From assembly GCF_028289625.1 (NCBI RefSeq), contig NZ_JANQOM010000004.1, forward strand, positions 1-60,274: DNA of 60,274 nucleotides, given 5' to 3'. Shown piece after piece: positions 16,508 to 24,917 of the stretch. The number at the start of each line of letters is the position of its first letter. Position 1 is the first letter of the stretch. The notes under the pieces were generated by a model. The model was not told the origin of the DNA and ran no database searches. It saw nothing but the letters and a program-made list of their open reading frames with translations. Source of the DNA: Winogradskyella sp. (GTDB taxonomy: Bacteria > Bacteroidota > Bacteroidia > Flavobacteriales > Flavobacteriaceae). A program made the position numbers and the translations under genes.

Positions 16508-19372
16508 TTAAAACCTAAGATATATCTGGTAACCTAATTGAATTTCACTATAACCGTTTGTTTCCCAAATTGAGGTATTGGTATAACGATATCTGAAAAA
16601 GAATTTATTATCACTTTCAGCCGAAGGCGTATAAAAAGCACCTAGTTCATATCTCTGAAGCCACCTCTGATCTTCAATAGCATCTTGTCTATTATTAGGA
16701 TCCTGCAAAAAATCATCAGCTGAATAGACCGTAAAAAACTCTTCGTTATCTGGCACTATGGTTCTAAATGGTCTGAACCTAAGGTAACCGCCAAATCGTT
16801 CTTCCGGACGAATTCTAACAATAACATCAGGATATATTCTTATCATATTAACATCCTTTTCGAATTGTCTTATTGTCGCTTCAGGATTATCATCTGTTGG
16901 GTTAGATACATCATCAATGACTTTAACTCTACCGTAATGCACACCAGCATTTAATTCTACACGCGTTTTTACTAATGGAAAATCAAATGATAAAACATTG
17001 AGATCTACTCCTACTGAAATATTTTCAAAACGTATTAAATCAAGATACGTTATATAATTGTCGGTCTGTGGTTGATTATTTAAAACACTAGGCGCCTTTA
17101 GTACCTGTAATTCGCGATCTTCTTCATTTAATTTTGCCCAGGTTAGATTAAATATGGCATAATTACCTAGTCCCCAATTAGAACTTCTACCAATATTTAA
17201 AGGCCATCTTCTCGTAAAAATGGGAACTTCTTTTTCAACCTCAAACTGCACTAATCCATTAGGTTCACTTTCTTTTAAACCGTTAAAGTCAGTGAATACT
17301 TTCGTATTTAGAATTTTGGATGATTTTTCTTTTTTTAGTTCAAGTTTCATCTCTCCATTTGGGTCATCTGTAGGTAGACGTACCACTTGATCTTTAGGAC
17401 TAAAGTTCAAACGGTCATTTTGATGGCGTTGAATATATAATTTAATAATATTATTTAGTGGTAACGAGAACACTTTTCTCTCTCCTTCAAATGCATATAG
17501 TTTATAATTTGCTAAATCTGCAAAATCACTCTTACTGCTAAAGCCTATAGGGAATTCATTATCAAACTTGAAGTAATTGCCCATAATATCTGCAAAAATA
17601 TCCTTCACTAAGGGTTCTTCATAAAACTCTTTAATGGCCTTTTCTAAATCGGTGTCTACGTAATAAACTTTCTGCCAATCCTCTATCGAGTTAAGAATAG
17701 CTATTTTGTCCACTTCTGGATGAAGCGCCTTTCCTGTTGCAGTTATATGCTCAATGAATCCGTCATTTATATCAATTTCTATATTATCAATATCAAATCT
17801 CCAAAATGGTATGTCAATGATCTGACTTTTTCGTCCAGCGATAAGAAAATTAATATCATTCTGGAAACTCTTCGCCATATCTTCAAAAACCTCTATTTCT
17901 TTCTTATGTTTCTTTTTTAAATTTATTTCTTTTGAGGTTAAAGTTTTTAATTTCGCTTTTTCTTTTTTTAGCGAATCAATCTTATTTTTTAGTTTCTCTT
18001 CTTTTGGTTCGAGATAGCTTACTCTGGCATTTCTATTATTATTAATATATGTGTTTTTAATTTCTGTATCGATGATCTTAAGTTCATTATTAAGAGTTTC
18101 GATAGATTTCAAAAACACAGAATCTTTCGATTTTATTTTTACGATTCTTTCATCTGAATTTTTATTTAACTTATTGTATGCAGAAATAATGTTTTCGCAT
18201 ATATTTTTTCGATACTTGTACTTAAAATATGTATTCGCGAATTCATTCTTCATAAAATTCTTGTAAGCATATTCATTATACCATTTCTCTAGTTGTCTTT
18301 TAATATGATTTTTTAGTTTCTTATTCTTACGTTTTACGTTAGAAATAACATTATCCATATTCTGATAGTATTCGAATAAATCCATTAAATATGATGTCTT
18401 GTGAACGATTACATTATTCGGAGTTATATATAAATAACCTTCATTTTTATTAATGACATTTTCAATTACACAGGTATTTTTAGTACTAATATTTAACTTT
18501 GCTATATAAGTTATAATTTCACTGTCAACGAGTGAACTATCTTTATCTCTATAATTATCATTTAAACATTTAATTTCATTTTTTAATTTTGCCTTATGGT
18601 TTCTTTTGGAAATCTCGGTTTCTCCTACTCTAGCGGTATCTCTCTTTTCTGCTAAAAACTCTAAAAACCCAATCATCTTCAAGTTATTATTTCCATCTGC
18701 ATTAGTAGAGTCAATGTCTGAAATATTATTTAGTTGATTCTTAAATTCGTTCTCGTTTCCTTTACTGTCTTTTATGGCTTTGGTAATATACTTAGTCAAA
18801 GCGTTAAAGTATTTATCGGTATCAATACCATTAATATTTTGTGTTACTGCTATTACTGATCTTTGATATTTTAAAATGCCTGCTACAGGCTCATTGTCAT
18901 ACTGGAAAGCAGTAATAGCTAAAGCGTTAAAAAATTGATATATATTCCTTACGTTTTGAACAGCATCTTTTCTTTTACTTAATTGATTCTGAGCAGAGCT
19001 GTTTGCATTTGATTTTTGTAAAGGTTCAAGTGTCGATGTAAATATATCATACTTCTTTTTAGATTCGTCTTCCTCATGTATGCTTGATATGGCGTCAACT
19101 AAATGTGTTCTAAAGGATACTTCTGTAAATGGAAATACTTTAAAAGTAATATCGACCTTCTCATCACCATCTTCTTTTTTAGTTTGTAATGTTTCGTTTT
19201 TATCATTTTTCAGTGTAAATGTGATGCTATTGACAGTTTCAGCCGATGCATAGATCATTATGGTTTCTGTATTTCCATTATCTGAAAGTGAAAATGTGTA
19301 TGGTTGTAGTTGCTTTTGAGCAAAGGCACCAAACGCAACGAATAGTGATATTATAGTAAGTTTTAGTTTCAT
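16508..19372 (-). CDS. Coiled-coil / beta-barrel outer membrane protein, unknown family
   Basis: This 954-residue protein has a clear signal peptide (about 1-18, ending GAFA before Gln19). Three zones follow. Residues about 20-110 are strand-rich. About 110-540 is helical, and the part from about 270 to 530 is packed with Lys, Asn, Ile and Glu and predicted to form coiled coil (for example EEKLKNKIDSLKKEKAKLK). About 700-954 has alternating amphipathic strands and ends in an aromatic (YLRF), as outer-membrane barrels do; it includes RWPLNIGRSSNWGLGNYA and GVHYGRVKV. I do not recognise the family. The lipoprotein gene upstream ends four bases before this start, so the two are co-transcribed and probably form an envelope complex. 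The nuclease-fold genes follow. Confidence 0.7.
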   Translation of the reverse strand: MKLKLTIISLFVAFGAFAQKQLQPYTFSLSDNGNTETIMIYASAETVNSITFTLKNDKNETLQTKKEDGDEKVDITFKVFPFTEVSFRTHLVDAISSIHEEDESKKKYDIFTSTLEPLQKSNANSSAQNQLSKRKDAVQNVRNIYQFFNALAITAFQYDNEPVAGILKYQRSVIAVTQNINGIDTDKYFNALTKYITKAIKDSKGNENEFKNQLNNISDIDSTNADGNNNLKMIGFLEFLAEKRDTARVGETEISKRNHKAKLKNEIKCLNDNYRDKDSSLVDSEIITYIAKLNISTKNTCVIENVINKNEGYLYITPNNVIVHKTSYLMDLFEYYQNMDNVISNVKRKNKKLKNHIKRQLEKWYNEYAYKNFMKNEFANTYFKYKYRKNICENIISAYNKLNKNSDERIVKIKSKDSVFLKSIETLNNELKIIDTEIKNTYINNNRNARVSYLEPKEEKLKNKIDSLKKEKAKLKTLTSKEINLKKKHKKEIEVFEDMAKSFQNDINFLIAGRKSQIIDIPFWRFDIDNIEIDINDGFIEHITATGKALHPEVDKIAILNSIEDWQKVYYVDTDLEKAIKEFYEEPLVKDIFADIMGNYFKFDNEFPIGFSSKSDFADLANYKLYAFEGERKVFSLPLNNIIKLYIQRHQNDRLNFSPKDQVVRLPTDDPNGEMKLELKKEKSSKILNTKVFTDFNGLKESEPNGLVQFEVEKEVPIFTRRWPLNIGRSSNWGLGNYAIFNLTWAKLNEEDRELQVLKAPSVLNNQPQTDNYITYLDLIRFENISVGVDLNVLSFDFPLVKTRVELNAGVHYGRVKVIDDVSNPTDDNPEATIRQFEKDVNMIRIYPDVIVRIRPEERFGGYLRFRPFRTIVPDNEEFFTVYSADDFLQDPNNRQDAIEDQRWLQRYELGAFYTPSAESDNKFFFRYRYTNTSIWETNGYSEIQLGYQIYLRF

Positions 19373-19376
19373 GATG

Positions 19377-20147
19377 TTAGTTTTGTTTGGTTAGGTTGAA
19401 TTCTAAAAGACGTGCTTCATTGTTATCCATAAAATCGATATATCCTTTTAGGTTGGCTCCTTCCAGATTTAGCGTGTCTTGCGGATTATTAGTTAATGAA
19501 GAAAACGTAGCTGATGATCGATTTAGAATATTACCGGTTATTAAGTTTTCCGAATTTAAACCACCTGTTAAGCGAACAATATCGTCTTCATTTTCATTTT
19601 CAATAAAAAAATTAAACAGGCCTTGATAATCTATTAATCCTGTACATAACAAACTTCTTTGGAAGGTTGTATCTGTCTCGGTAACCATTAATATGTTGAG
19701 TTCACCAGAATATAATCCATTCAAATTATGGTCACTTTCATTATTAAAATTTAATACAGATGTAATCGTATTGTCATCTGTAAATAAAGTGTTGGTTTGT
19801 GTGATAAAAACAGAATTTGTTGTACTATCTATCTCTACTTCATCACTAGATTGCATTATAAAATTTAAGTTATCATAATTCAATATGTTATTAGTAAATG
19901 AAAATATGACATAATCAAAAGATAGAGATTCATTGCTAATATTTTTGATATTCAGTGTGTTAGAATAAGGAATAATAGATTCTCTGTTTTCAGAGACTTG
20001 AGAATAGTTGAAAGTTACCTTATTCGGAAAACTAAAACTATAAGTGTTTGGCTTAATTTCTGGTTCATCGTAGTTGTCTTGCTCACAAGAAATATAGAAT
20101 GAAAAAATTATAAGTAAGGCAAAAGTGTTCAAGTAACGTTGACTCAT
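19377..20147 (-). CDS. Lipoprotein partner of the coiled-coil outer membrane protein
   Basis: This 256-residue protein has a lipobox ending YISC (Cys21) followed by EQDNYDEPE, consistent with an outer-membrane, possibly surface, lipoprotein. The mature part is beta-rich with many Asn and Ser residues (for example TLNIKNISNESLSFDYV, LNGLYSGELNILM and NLEGANLKGYIDF) and no recognised catalytic motif. It is the first gene of the minus-strand cluster, four bases ahead of the large outer-membrane protein. I cannot assign a function; the spacing implies a joint complex with its neighbour. A long AT-rich region with repeats lies upstream. Confidence 0.65.
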   Translation of the reverse strand: MSQRYLNTFALLIIFSFYISCEQDNYDEPEIKPNTYSFSFPNKVTFNYSQVSENRESIIPYSNTLNIKNISNESLSFDYVIFSFTNNILNYDNLNFIMQSSDEVEIDSTTNSVFITQTNTLFTDDNTITSVLNFNNESDHNLNGLYSGELNILMVTETDTTFQRSLLCTGLIDYQGLFNFFIENENEDDIVRLTGGLNSENLITGNILNRSSATFSSLTNNPQDTLNLEGANLKGYIDFMDNNEARLLEFNLTKQN

Positions 20148-20530
20148 AGTATAAAGTGATTTGAATTTATTCTTCTGTTATTGTTTTTTGTTATTACTGC
20201 ATGCTTATTCATAATCTAGCTTAATTTTGTAATTGTTAAGTTCAAAAAACTGGTGTGTCATTTTTTTTTAAACAATAAATCTCATTTTTAACTAAAAAAA
20301 AGACATAGAAAATCATATTAAAATATTATAACTAATTAGTATCGCAACTTCTGTTGATAAAAGTTAAAATTTAGAACACTCAATCAATATTACAACATCC
20401 GTTACAACCAGTACATACCAAATATTGAGTATATTTGAACAACAAAAACTATTAGTTAAAACTTAGGTGGGGAATTATTAACTATATATGATAATAGTTA
20501 GTTAAATATAGTAAAAATATTTTTAAAATC

Positions 20531-20580
20531 ATTCCACACACATTCCCCTTCCCTCCTATCGTCGTTTCGGGAAAAGAGTG
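20531..20580 (+). repeat. Dispersed intergenic repeat family 1, copy A
   Basis: It begins ATTCCACACACATTCC and continues as a pyrimidine-rich stretch. Related sequences are at 24789-24840, 28873-28930 and 30355-30405, all between genes and in the same orientation. The copies are diverged beyond the shared CACACACAT core, so the boundaries are approximate. Confidence 0.45.
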
Positions 20581-20650
20581 TTCCATTACATTATAAAGAA
20601 GCGTTTTAGAATTAATTTTTTTCAGAAACTATATACTGACATGACCTTTA

Positions 20651-20716
20651 ACCAAAGCCCATGTTTACACTTCGGCTTAGCTCAGTGCAGGCGGCACGCT
20701 AGTACATTATAGGACA
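20651..20716 (+). repeat. Dispersed intergenic repeat family 2, copy 1
   Basis: It contains AAAGCCCATGTTTACA, then CTTCGGCTTAGCTCAG, then CACGCTAGTACATTATAGGA. The first block recurs at 29041-29085 and the CACGCTAGTAC block at 25744-25831. It lies 70 bases after a family 1 copy, an arrangement also seen at 28873-29085. Confidence 0.5.
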
Positions 20717-20717
20717 C

Positions 20718-20781
20718 TTTTAATATTTGATTATCCATACTTCGACAAGCTCAGCAATCACTGGATAATCAAATATTAAAA
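20718..20781. repeat. Perfect 20-base inverted repeat with CTTCGACAAGCTCAG loop
   Basis: Arms 20718-20737 and 20762-20781 are exact reverse complements (TTTTAATATTTGATTATCCA and its partner) around a 24-base loop containing CTTCGACAAGCTCAG. From memory, that loop motif is common in intergenic repeats of environmental bacteria. It may be a mobile hairpin element or a terminator. Confidence 0.7.
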
Positions 20782-20892
20782 CCAATCATTTATACCCATT
20801 TATAAGTGTAACTATAATTTGTTTCTAAATAGAAATATTCTCAGGGTCTTCCTATTTAAAAAGTATGTAAAACACCCCAGAATAATCCGTTT

Positions 20893-21615
20893 TCATAAGC
20901 TATTCCAATTCTTAAATTTTACGGATTGCCTGCTAGAAACTTCTACTTTTTTTCCAGTAGTTAATATAATTTGCAATTTATTATTGAAGTATGGATGAAT
21001 CTCTTTTATATAGTGTAGGTTAATGATTTGACTTCGATTAACACGGAAAAAGATTTTTGGGTCTAATTTCTCTGCCAACAAATTTAAAGAACGCTTAATC
21101 ATCGCTTTTTCTTGCCCAAAATGTAGGCGTGCATAGTTCTCTAATGATTCAATAAAATGAATATTTGTTAGTGGAATGAAATGACATTTTTCACCTTCCC
21201 TTATAAATATTTTTTGATTCATTGGTAATACCATTGATGCTACTTCAGTATGCTCTATTATGTCTTGCTTAACTTTTTCTATGGTTTTTGCAAAACGTTC
21301 TTCACGTAAAGGTTTTACCAAATAATCTAATGCATTTAATTCAAATGCTTTTACAGCATATTGATTGTAGGCTGTGGTAAAAACAACTTGTGGCACTTTT
21401 GTTAGTTCTTCTAACAAATCGAAACCAGATTTTTCTGGCATATGAATATCTAAAAAAATCAAGTCTGGTTTTAGCGCTTCAATCAGTCTAACAGCTTCAT
21501 CTACATAACTTGCTTCTCCAATAACTTCAAACTCTTTGAAATTACTTAAAGCACGTTTTACTTCTTCTCTCGCCAAACGCTCATCATCAATTATAATCGT
21601 TTTATATAGTTTCAT
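20893..21615 (-). CDS. LytTR-family response regulator
   Basis: This 240-residue regulator is full length. The receiver domain (1-120) has the acidic pair Asp10-Asp11, phospho-acceptor Asp56 in FLDIHMP, Thr80 in FTTAY and Lys101 in LVKP. The LytTR DNA-binding domain (about 135-240) includes CHFIPLTNIHFIES, FFRVNRSQIINL and the closing strand KVEVSSRQSVKFK. It should bind promoter DNA as a dimer once phosphorylated by the adjacent LytS-type kinase. Its start overlaps the kinase gene by 14 bases. The divergent gene beyond the kinase encodes a DUF1028-serine hydrolase fusion and is the most obvious target, by position only. Confidence 0.95.
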   Translation of the reverse strand: MKLYKTIIIDDERLAREEVKRALSNFKEFEVIGEASYVDEAVRLIEALKPDLIFLDIHMPEKSGFDLLEELTKVPQVVFTTAYNQYAVKAFELNALDYLVKPLREERFAKTIEKVKQDIIEHTEVASMVLPMNQKIFIREGEKCHFIPLTNIHFIESLENYARLHFGQEKAMIKRSLNLLAEKLDPKIFFRVNRSQIINLHYIKEIHPYFNNKLQIILTTGKKVEVSSRQSVKFKNWNSL

Positions 21616-22693
21616 TTTCTATAGTTTTTGGAATTGTAATTTCAGCTAAAACACGTTCTTTACCGCTTTCTTTTAAGCTAAAATTAGCTTTTCCTTTGTA
21701 TTGAATTTCTAAACGTTTTTTTAAATTTTTTAATCCTAATCCTGAGCTTTTGTTTGCTTTAAGGGTTCCAGGGTTCTCTACTTTAATAATAATAGTATTT
21801 CCAAGCTCTTTAATTGTTAGTATCACTACGCCTCCACTAATTCTTAAATCAATACCATGTTTAATAGCGTTTTCAACTAGTAATTGAATACTTAAAGCGG
21901 GTATTTCTATGCTTCTTAAAGCATCTTTCACAGCTACATTTAATTGTAAGCGCTCTTCAAAACGTAATTTTTCTAATTCTATGTAATCTCTTACTAAAGC
22001 AAGTTCTTGTTCTATGGTGTTTAAATCGTTGTCTTTTTTATAAAGTGATAAACGTAATAAGTCTGATAACAAATCAATAGCTCTTCTTGCGATACTTGGA
22101 TTTTCTATAACTAAGGATTTGATTGAATTTAAAGAATTGAATAAGAAATGTGGATTTAATTGAGCGGATAAATTATCTAACTGTGCTTGTTTAGCGATGA
22201 TGGAAAGTTGCGCATTTACTTTAGTAATTGCTATTTGACTAATATAATAATGATATAAATGATACGCTAATACCCAAATAGACATCGATCTTAACCCTGT
22301 AATTAGCACTGGATCCCAATAAAAAAGCTGTGTTAGTAAATCAAGATTCTTGTCTTGAAGTACAGCCCAATAGTAATACCACTTCAAATTTGCAAAAAAC
22401 ATAAAAAAAATGGCCAAAATAATAATAGAAGGAATAATTCTTAATAATAGCTTTTTCAGTTCTATGTTGCTTTTATTAGACCTAGCAATAAATGTACGGT
22501 ACATATGCGTTAAAAATATGCCTATAAAAACATCTATCACATAACTTAACAGTGTGTAAAAAACACTATAATTATCTCGTGTATATACCACATAAGCCCA
22601 ATAAATAGAACCTAAACTCCAAACGGTTAATTGCACTTTCCAATAGAGAGAGATTGTAATATGACGTTTATTTATTTTTGCATTACTAGCCAT
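21602..22693 (-). CDS. LytS-type sensor histidine kinase
   Basis: This 363-residue membrane kinase has about four hydrophobic segments (near 18-38, 44-64, 85-105 and 127-152), then a short coiled linker and the His_kinase region. The phospho-acceptor is His182 in QLNPHFLFNSLNS. The ATP lid has Asn275 (LLVENAIKHG) and the G box SSGLGLKN (316-323). No periplasmic sensor domain is present, so it probably senses membrane or small hydrophobic signals. It overlaps its response-regulator gene by 14 bases. The start is 261 bases from the divergent DUF1028 fusion gene, leaving room for two promoters. Confidence 0.95.
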   Translation of the reverse strand: MASNAKINKRHITISLYWKVQLTVWSLGSIYWAYVVYTRDNYSVFYTLLSYVIDVFIGIFLTHMYRTFIARSNKSNIELKKLLLRIIPSIIILAIFFMFFANLKWYYYWAVLQDKNLDLLTQLFYWDPVLITGLRSMSIWVLAYHLYHYYISQIAITKVNAQLSIIAKQAQLDNLSAQLNPHFLFNSLNSIKSLVIENPSIARRAIDLLSDLLRLSLYKKDNDLNTIEQELALVRDYIELEKLRFEERLQLNVAVKDALRSIEIPALSIQLLVENAIKHGIDLRISGGVVILTIKELGNTIIIKVENPGTLKANKSSGLGLKNLKKRLEIQYKGKANFSLKESGKERVLAEITIPKTIENETI

Positions 22694-22954
22694 TCTCTAA
22701 CAAAGCAACAAAATACTTTTCAACAGGAAAAGAAAAAGTACAAGAACGTGGTATTTGAGGTATAAATGCTATTACAATACTTTATATATACTCTTCTTTG
22801 CTCAAACACTACAACAACAAAATATTGTTAAGATATACTAATTCATAACGTTTATCAACGATTTATTGCGTCTATGGAAATTTATTTTGGGCATCTATTT
22901 ATAATGGGTTCATTTGTATGAAACATCGTTTTATCAATTAAAAAATATTTAAAA

Positions 22955-24727
22955 ATGTTCTATCATCAGAAAACAAGATTAAGGCACTTGGTATGTGCTT
23001 CATTATTAACATTATTCATTTCTATGCCATCTTATGCGACTTGGTCTATTATAGCTGTAGATAGAAAGACAGGAGAAATTGGTATTGTAGGAGCCTCTTG
23101 TACTTTTGATGTTTCAGGAATTGCTTCAATAGTACCGGGAAAAGGGGCTATTGTTGTTCAGGCCGCAAGTAATTATTATGCACGTATGAAAGGAGTAGAT
23201 TTAATGGAATCTGATGCTTCTTTGAAAGAAATTCTTGATACCATGAGCAGCAAAGCGTTTAACCCTGAACAACAGCAATATGGCTTAGTTTTACTGAATG
23301 ATGGTAATGTCCCGCTTGTTTATTCAGGACAAAAAATAAGTGATTGGAGCGGATCAAAAATAGGAGATGATTTTGCCGTTATGGGTAATATACTCCTAAA
23401 CGAACAAGTTGTTGCAAATGCTTACAAAGCCTTTAATTTAAATAGAGATAAATCATTAGCCGATCGACTAATGATAGCTCTTAAAGCTGGTGAAGAAGCT
23501 GGTGGCGATAAACGATGTGAAACCCAATATGCAAGATCCGCTTTTATAATGGTTTACGAACCTCAAGACGGAGCTATTTTAAAACTTGCCATTCAAGGAA
23601 TAGAAAAAGGAGGGAAACCCGCTGTAAGCTTATTAAATAAGCAGTTTAAAAGTTGGAAAGCAGGTACACTAAACAGCGACAAAGCATTAAATCAAAGTCC
23701 TATTCGGTCTTTTAATGGACATCTTATTTCAAAATCTAAATTGGATGCTTTTATCAAACGTCAAATGGATTCATTACATATGCCAGGACTTTCTATGGCA
23801 TTCATCAATGATGAAAAAATAGTCTATCACGATTGGTTTGGAGTAAAAAATATTGAAACCCAAGAAAAACTAGACATTACTACTATGTTTGATGCAGGTT
23901 CTATGTCTAAAACCGTTTTCAGTTTTTTTGTAATGAAAATGGTTGATGACGGGCTCATAGATTTAGATACACCATTATACAAGTATATGGAGTATCCTGA
24001 TATAGCTTATGATGAGCGTTATAAGTTAATTACTGCTAGAATGGTATTATCGCATACTAGTGGATTCCCAAACTGGAGATTTATTAATGATGATGGCTAT
24101 TTCGACCCAAAAAATAAACTTAAACTATACTTTGAACCAGGAACTAAGTTTCAATATTCAGGTGAAGGTTTCAAGTATCTGGCACTAGTTATAGCACATC
24201 TAAAAGGCATAACAAAGAATGAATTACAAGCTTTGATAAAAAAAGAAATTTTTGAACCTTTAAATATGGAACATAGCAGTTTTATTTGGAATGATTATAT
24301 ACAAAAACACAGGACTAACGGGCATTTTAAGGGTAAATTGAATAGTGGGTATGCTATTAATGCAAAAAATCCAGATTTCATAGCTGCAGGTAGCTTACAA
24401 ACAGATCCTGTAGCCTATGCTAATTTTTTAATTGCAATTATGACTCATAAAATTTTATCGGAAAAAAGTTATGAAGAGCTACTAAAGATACAATCGATTG
24501 CTCCTGCTGATAAAGAATGCAATGAACCCAGTTACAATTATGGATTAGGGATTGTGGTTGAGCCCTCTGCTTATGGAACTAATTATTCTCATGGTGGTGA
24601 TAATTTAAGCCATACCTGTCGCTATATGTTTAATATAGAACAGAAGGTTGGCTACGTGTTTTTTACCAATTCTGAACACAAAGAGACGTTTGATAAAAAC
24701 TTAATGGCCTTTCTATTAAGTCAATAA
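22955..24727 (+). CDS. DUF1028 domain fused to class C-like serine hydrolase
   Basis: This 590-residue secreted protein has two enzyme folds. The signal peptide ends SYA at residue 28, and the mature protein would begin Thr29-Trp-Ser. In DUF1028 proteins, grouped with Ntn-hydrolases, the N-terminal TxSI strand carries the presumed nucleophile. Residues 29-235 cover DUF1028 (GEIGIVGAS, GAIVVQAASNYYARMKG, GGDKRCETQYARSA). Residues about 260-590 form a penicillin-binding/beta-lactamase domain with Ser316-Met-Ser-Lys319, Tyr401-Ser-Gly403 in place of the usual Tyr-x-Asn, VLSHTSG (364-370) and HGGDN near the end. It would act in the periplasm or outside, on peptides or cell-wall fragments. It is divergent from a LytTR two-component system, and a terminator follows at 24750-24776. 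Confidence 0.85.
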   Translation: MFYHQKTRLRHLVCASLLTLFISMPSYATWSIIAVDRKTGEIGIVGASCTFDVSGIASIVPGKGAIVVQAASNYYARMKGVDLMESDASLKEILDTMSSKAFNPEQQQYGLVLLNDGNVPLVYSGQKISDWSGSKIGDDFAVMGNILLNEQVVANAYKAFNLNRDKSLADRLMIALKAGEEAGGDKRCETQYARSAFIMVYEPQDGAILKLAIQGIEKGGKPAVSLLNKQFKSWKAGTLNSDKALNQSPIRSFNGHLISKSKLDAFIKRQMDSLHMPGLSMAFINDEKIVYHDWFGVKNIETQEKLDITTMFDAGSMSKTVFSFFVMKMVDDGLIDLDTPLYKYMEYPDIAYDERYKLITARMVLSHTSGFPNWRFINDDGYFDPKNKLKLYFEPGTKFQYSGEGFKYLALVIAHLKGITKNELQALIKKEIFEPLNMEHSSFIWNDYIQKHRTNGHFKGKLNSGYAINAKNPDFIAAGSLQTDPVAYANFLIAIMTHKILSEKSYEELLKIQSIAPADKECNEPSYNYGLGIVVEPSAYGTNYSHGGDNLSHTCRYMFNIEQKVGYVFFTNSEHKETFDKNLMAFLLSQ

Positions 24728-24749
24728 CTGAATTCAGTATTTATGATTT

Positions 24750-24776
24750 AAAGGCCTCGGTTATATTGAGGTTTTT
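24750..24776 (+). terminator. Intrinsic terminator after the DUF1028 fusion gene
   Basis: A stem of AAAGGCCTC with GAGGTTTTT (four GC-type pairs plus G-U and A-U pairs) around a 9-base loop ends in a T run, starting 23 bases after the stop codon. Confidence 0.7.
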
Positions 24777-24788
24777 AAATTTCAAATT

Positions 24789-24840
24789 CGTTCCACACAC
24801 ATATTTTGCTTCTCTAACCTTTTTTCCCTACTGGAATTGG
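24789..24840 (+). repeat. Dispersed intergenic repeat family 1, copy B
   Basis: It begins CGTTCCACACACATATT and continues as a T- and C-rich stretch with CTACTGG. It is most similar to copy A at 20531 over the first 15 bases. Confidence 0.4.
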
Positions 24841-24917
24841 ATGCAAAAGTATAATAGCCTATCTTATCGTTAGGATATTATGATCAACAGTCTATAAAAA
24901 TACTTAAAAACATGATT

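Larger units (their letters stand above)
20148..20892. other. 745-base intergenic region containing repeats
   Basis: No gene is supported here. The part next to the lipoprotein gene (20148-20520) is very AT-rich and should carry its promoter. From 20531 it holds a copy of each of two dispersed intergenic repeats (20531-20580 and 20651-20716) and a perfect 20-base inverted repeat (20718-20781). The remaining 110 bases before the response-regulator stop show no clear terminator. Confidence 0.6.

Noticed and set aside
22955..24727. Antibiotic-resistance beta-lactamase
   Set aside because: The SxxK fold is shared by peptidases and esterases, and the middle motif is Tyr-Ser-Gly. Nothing supports a resistance role.
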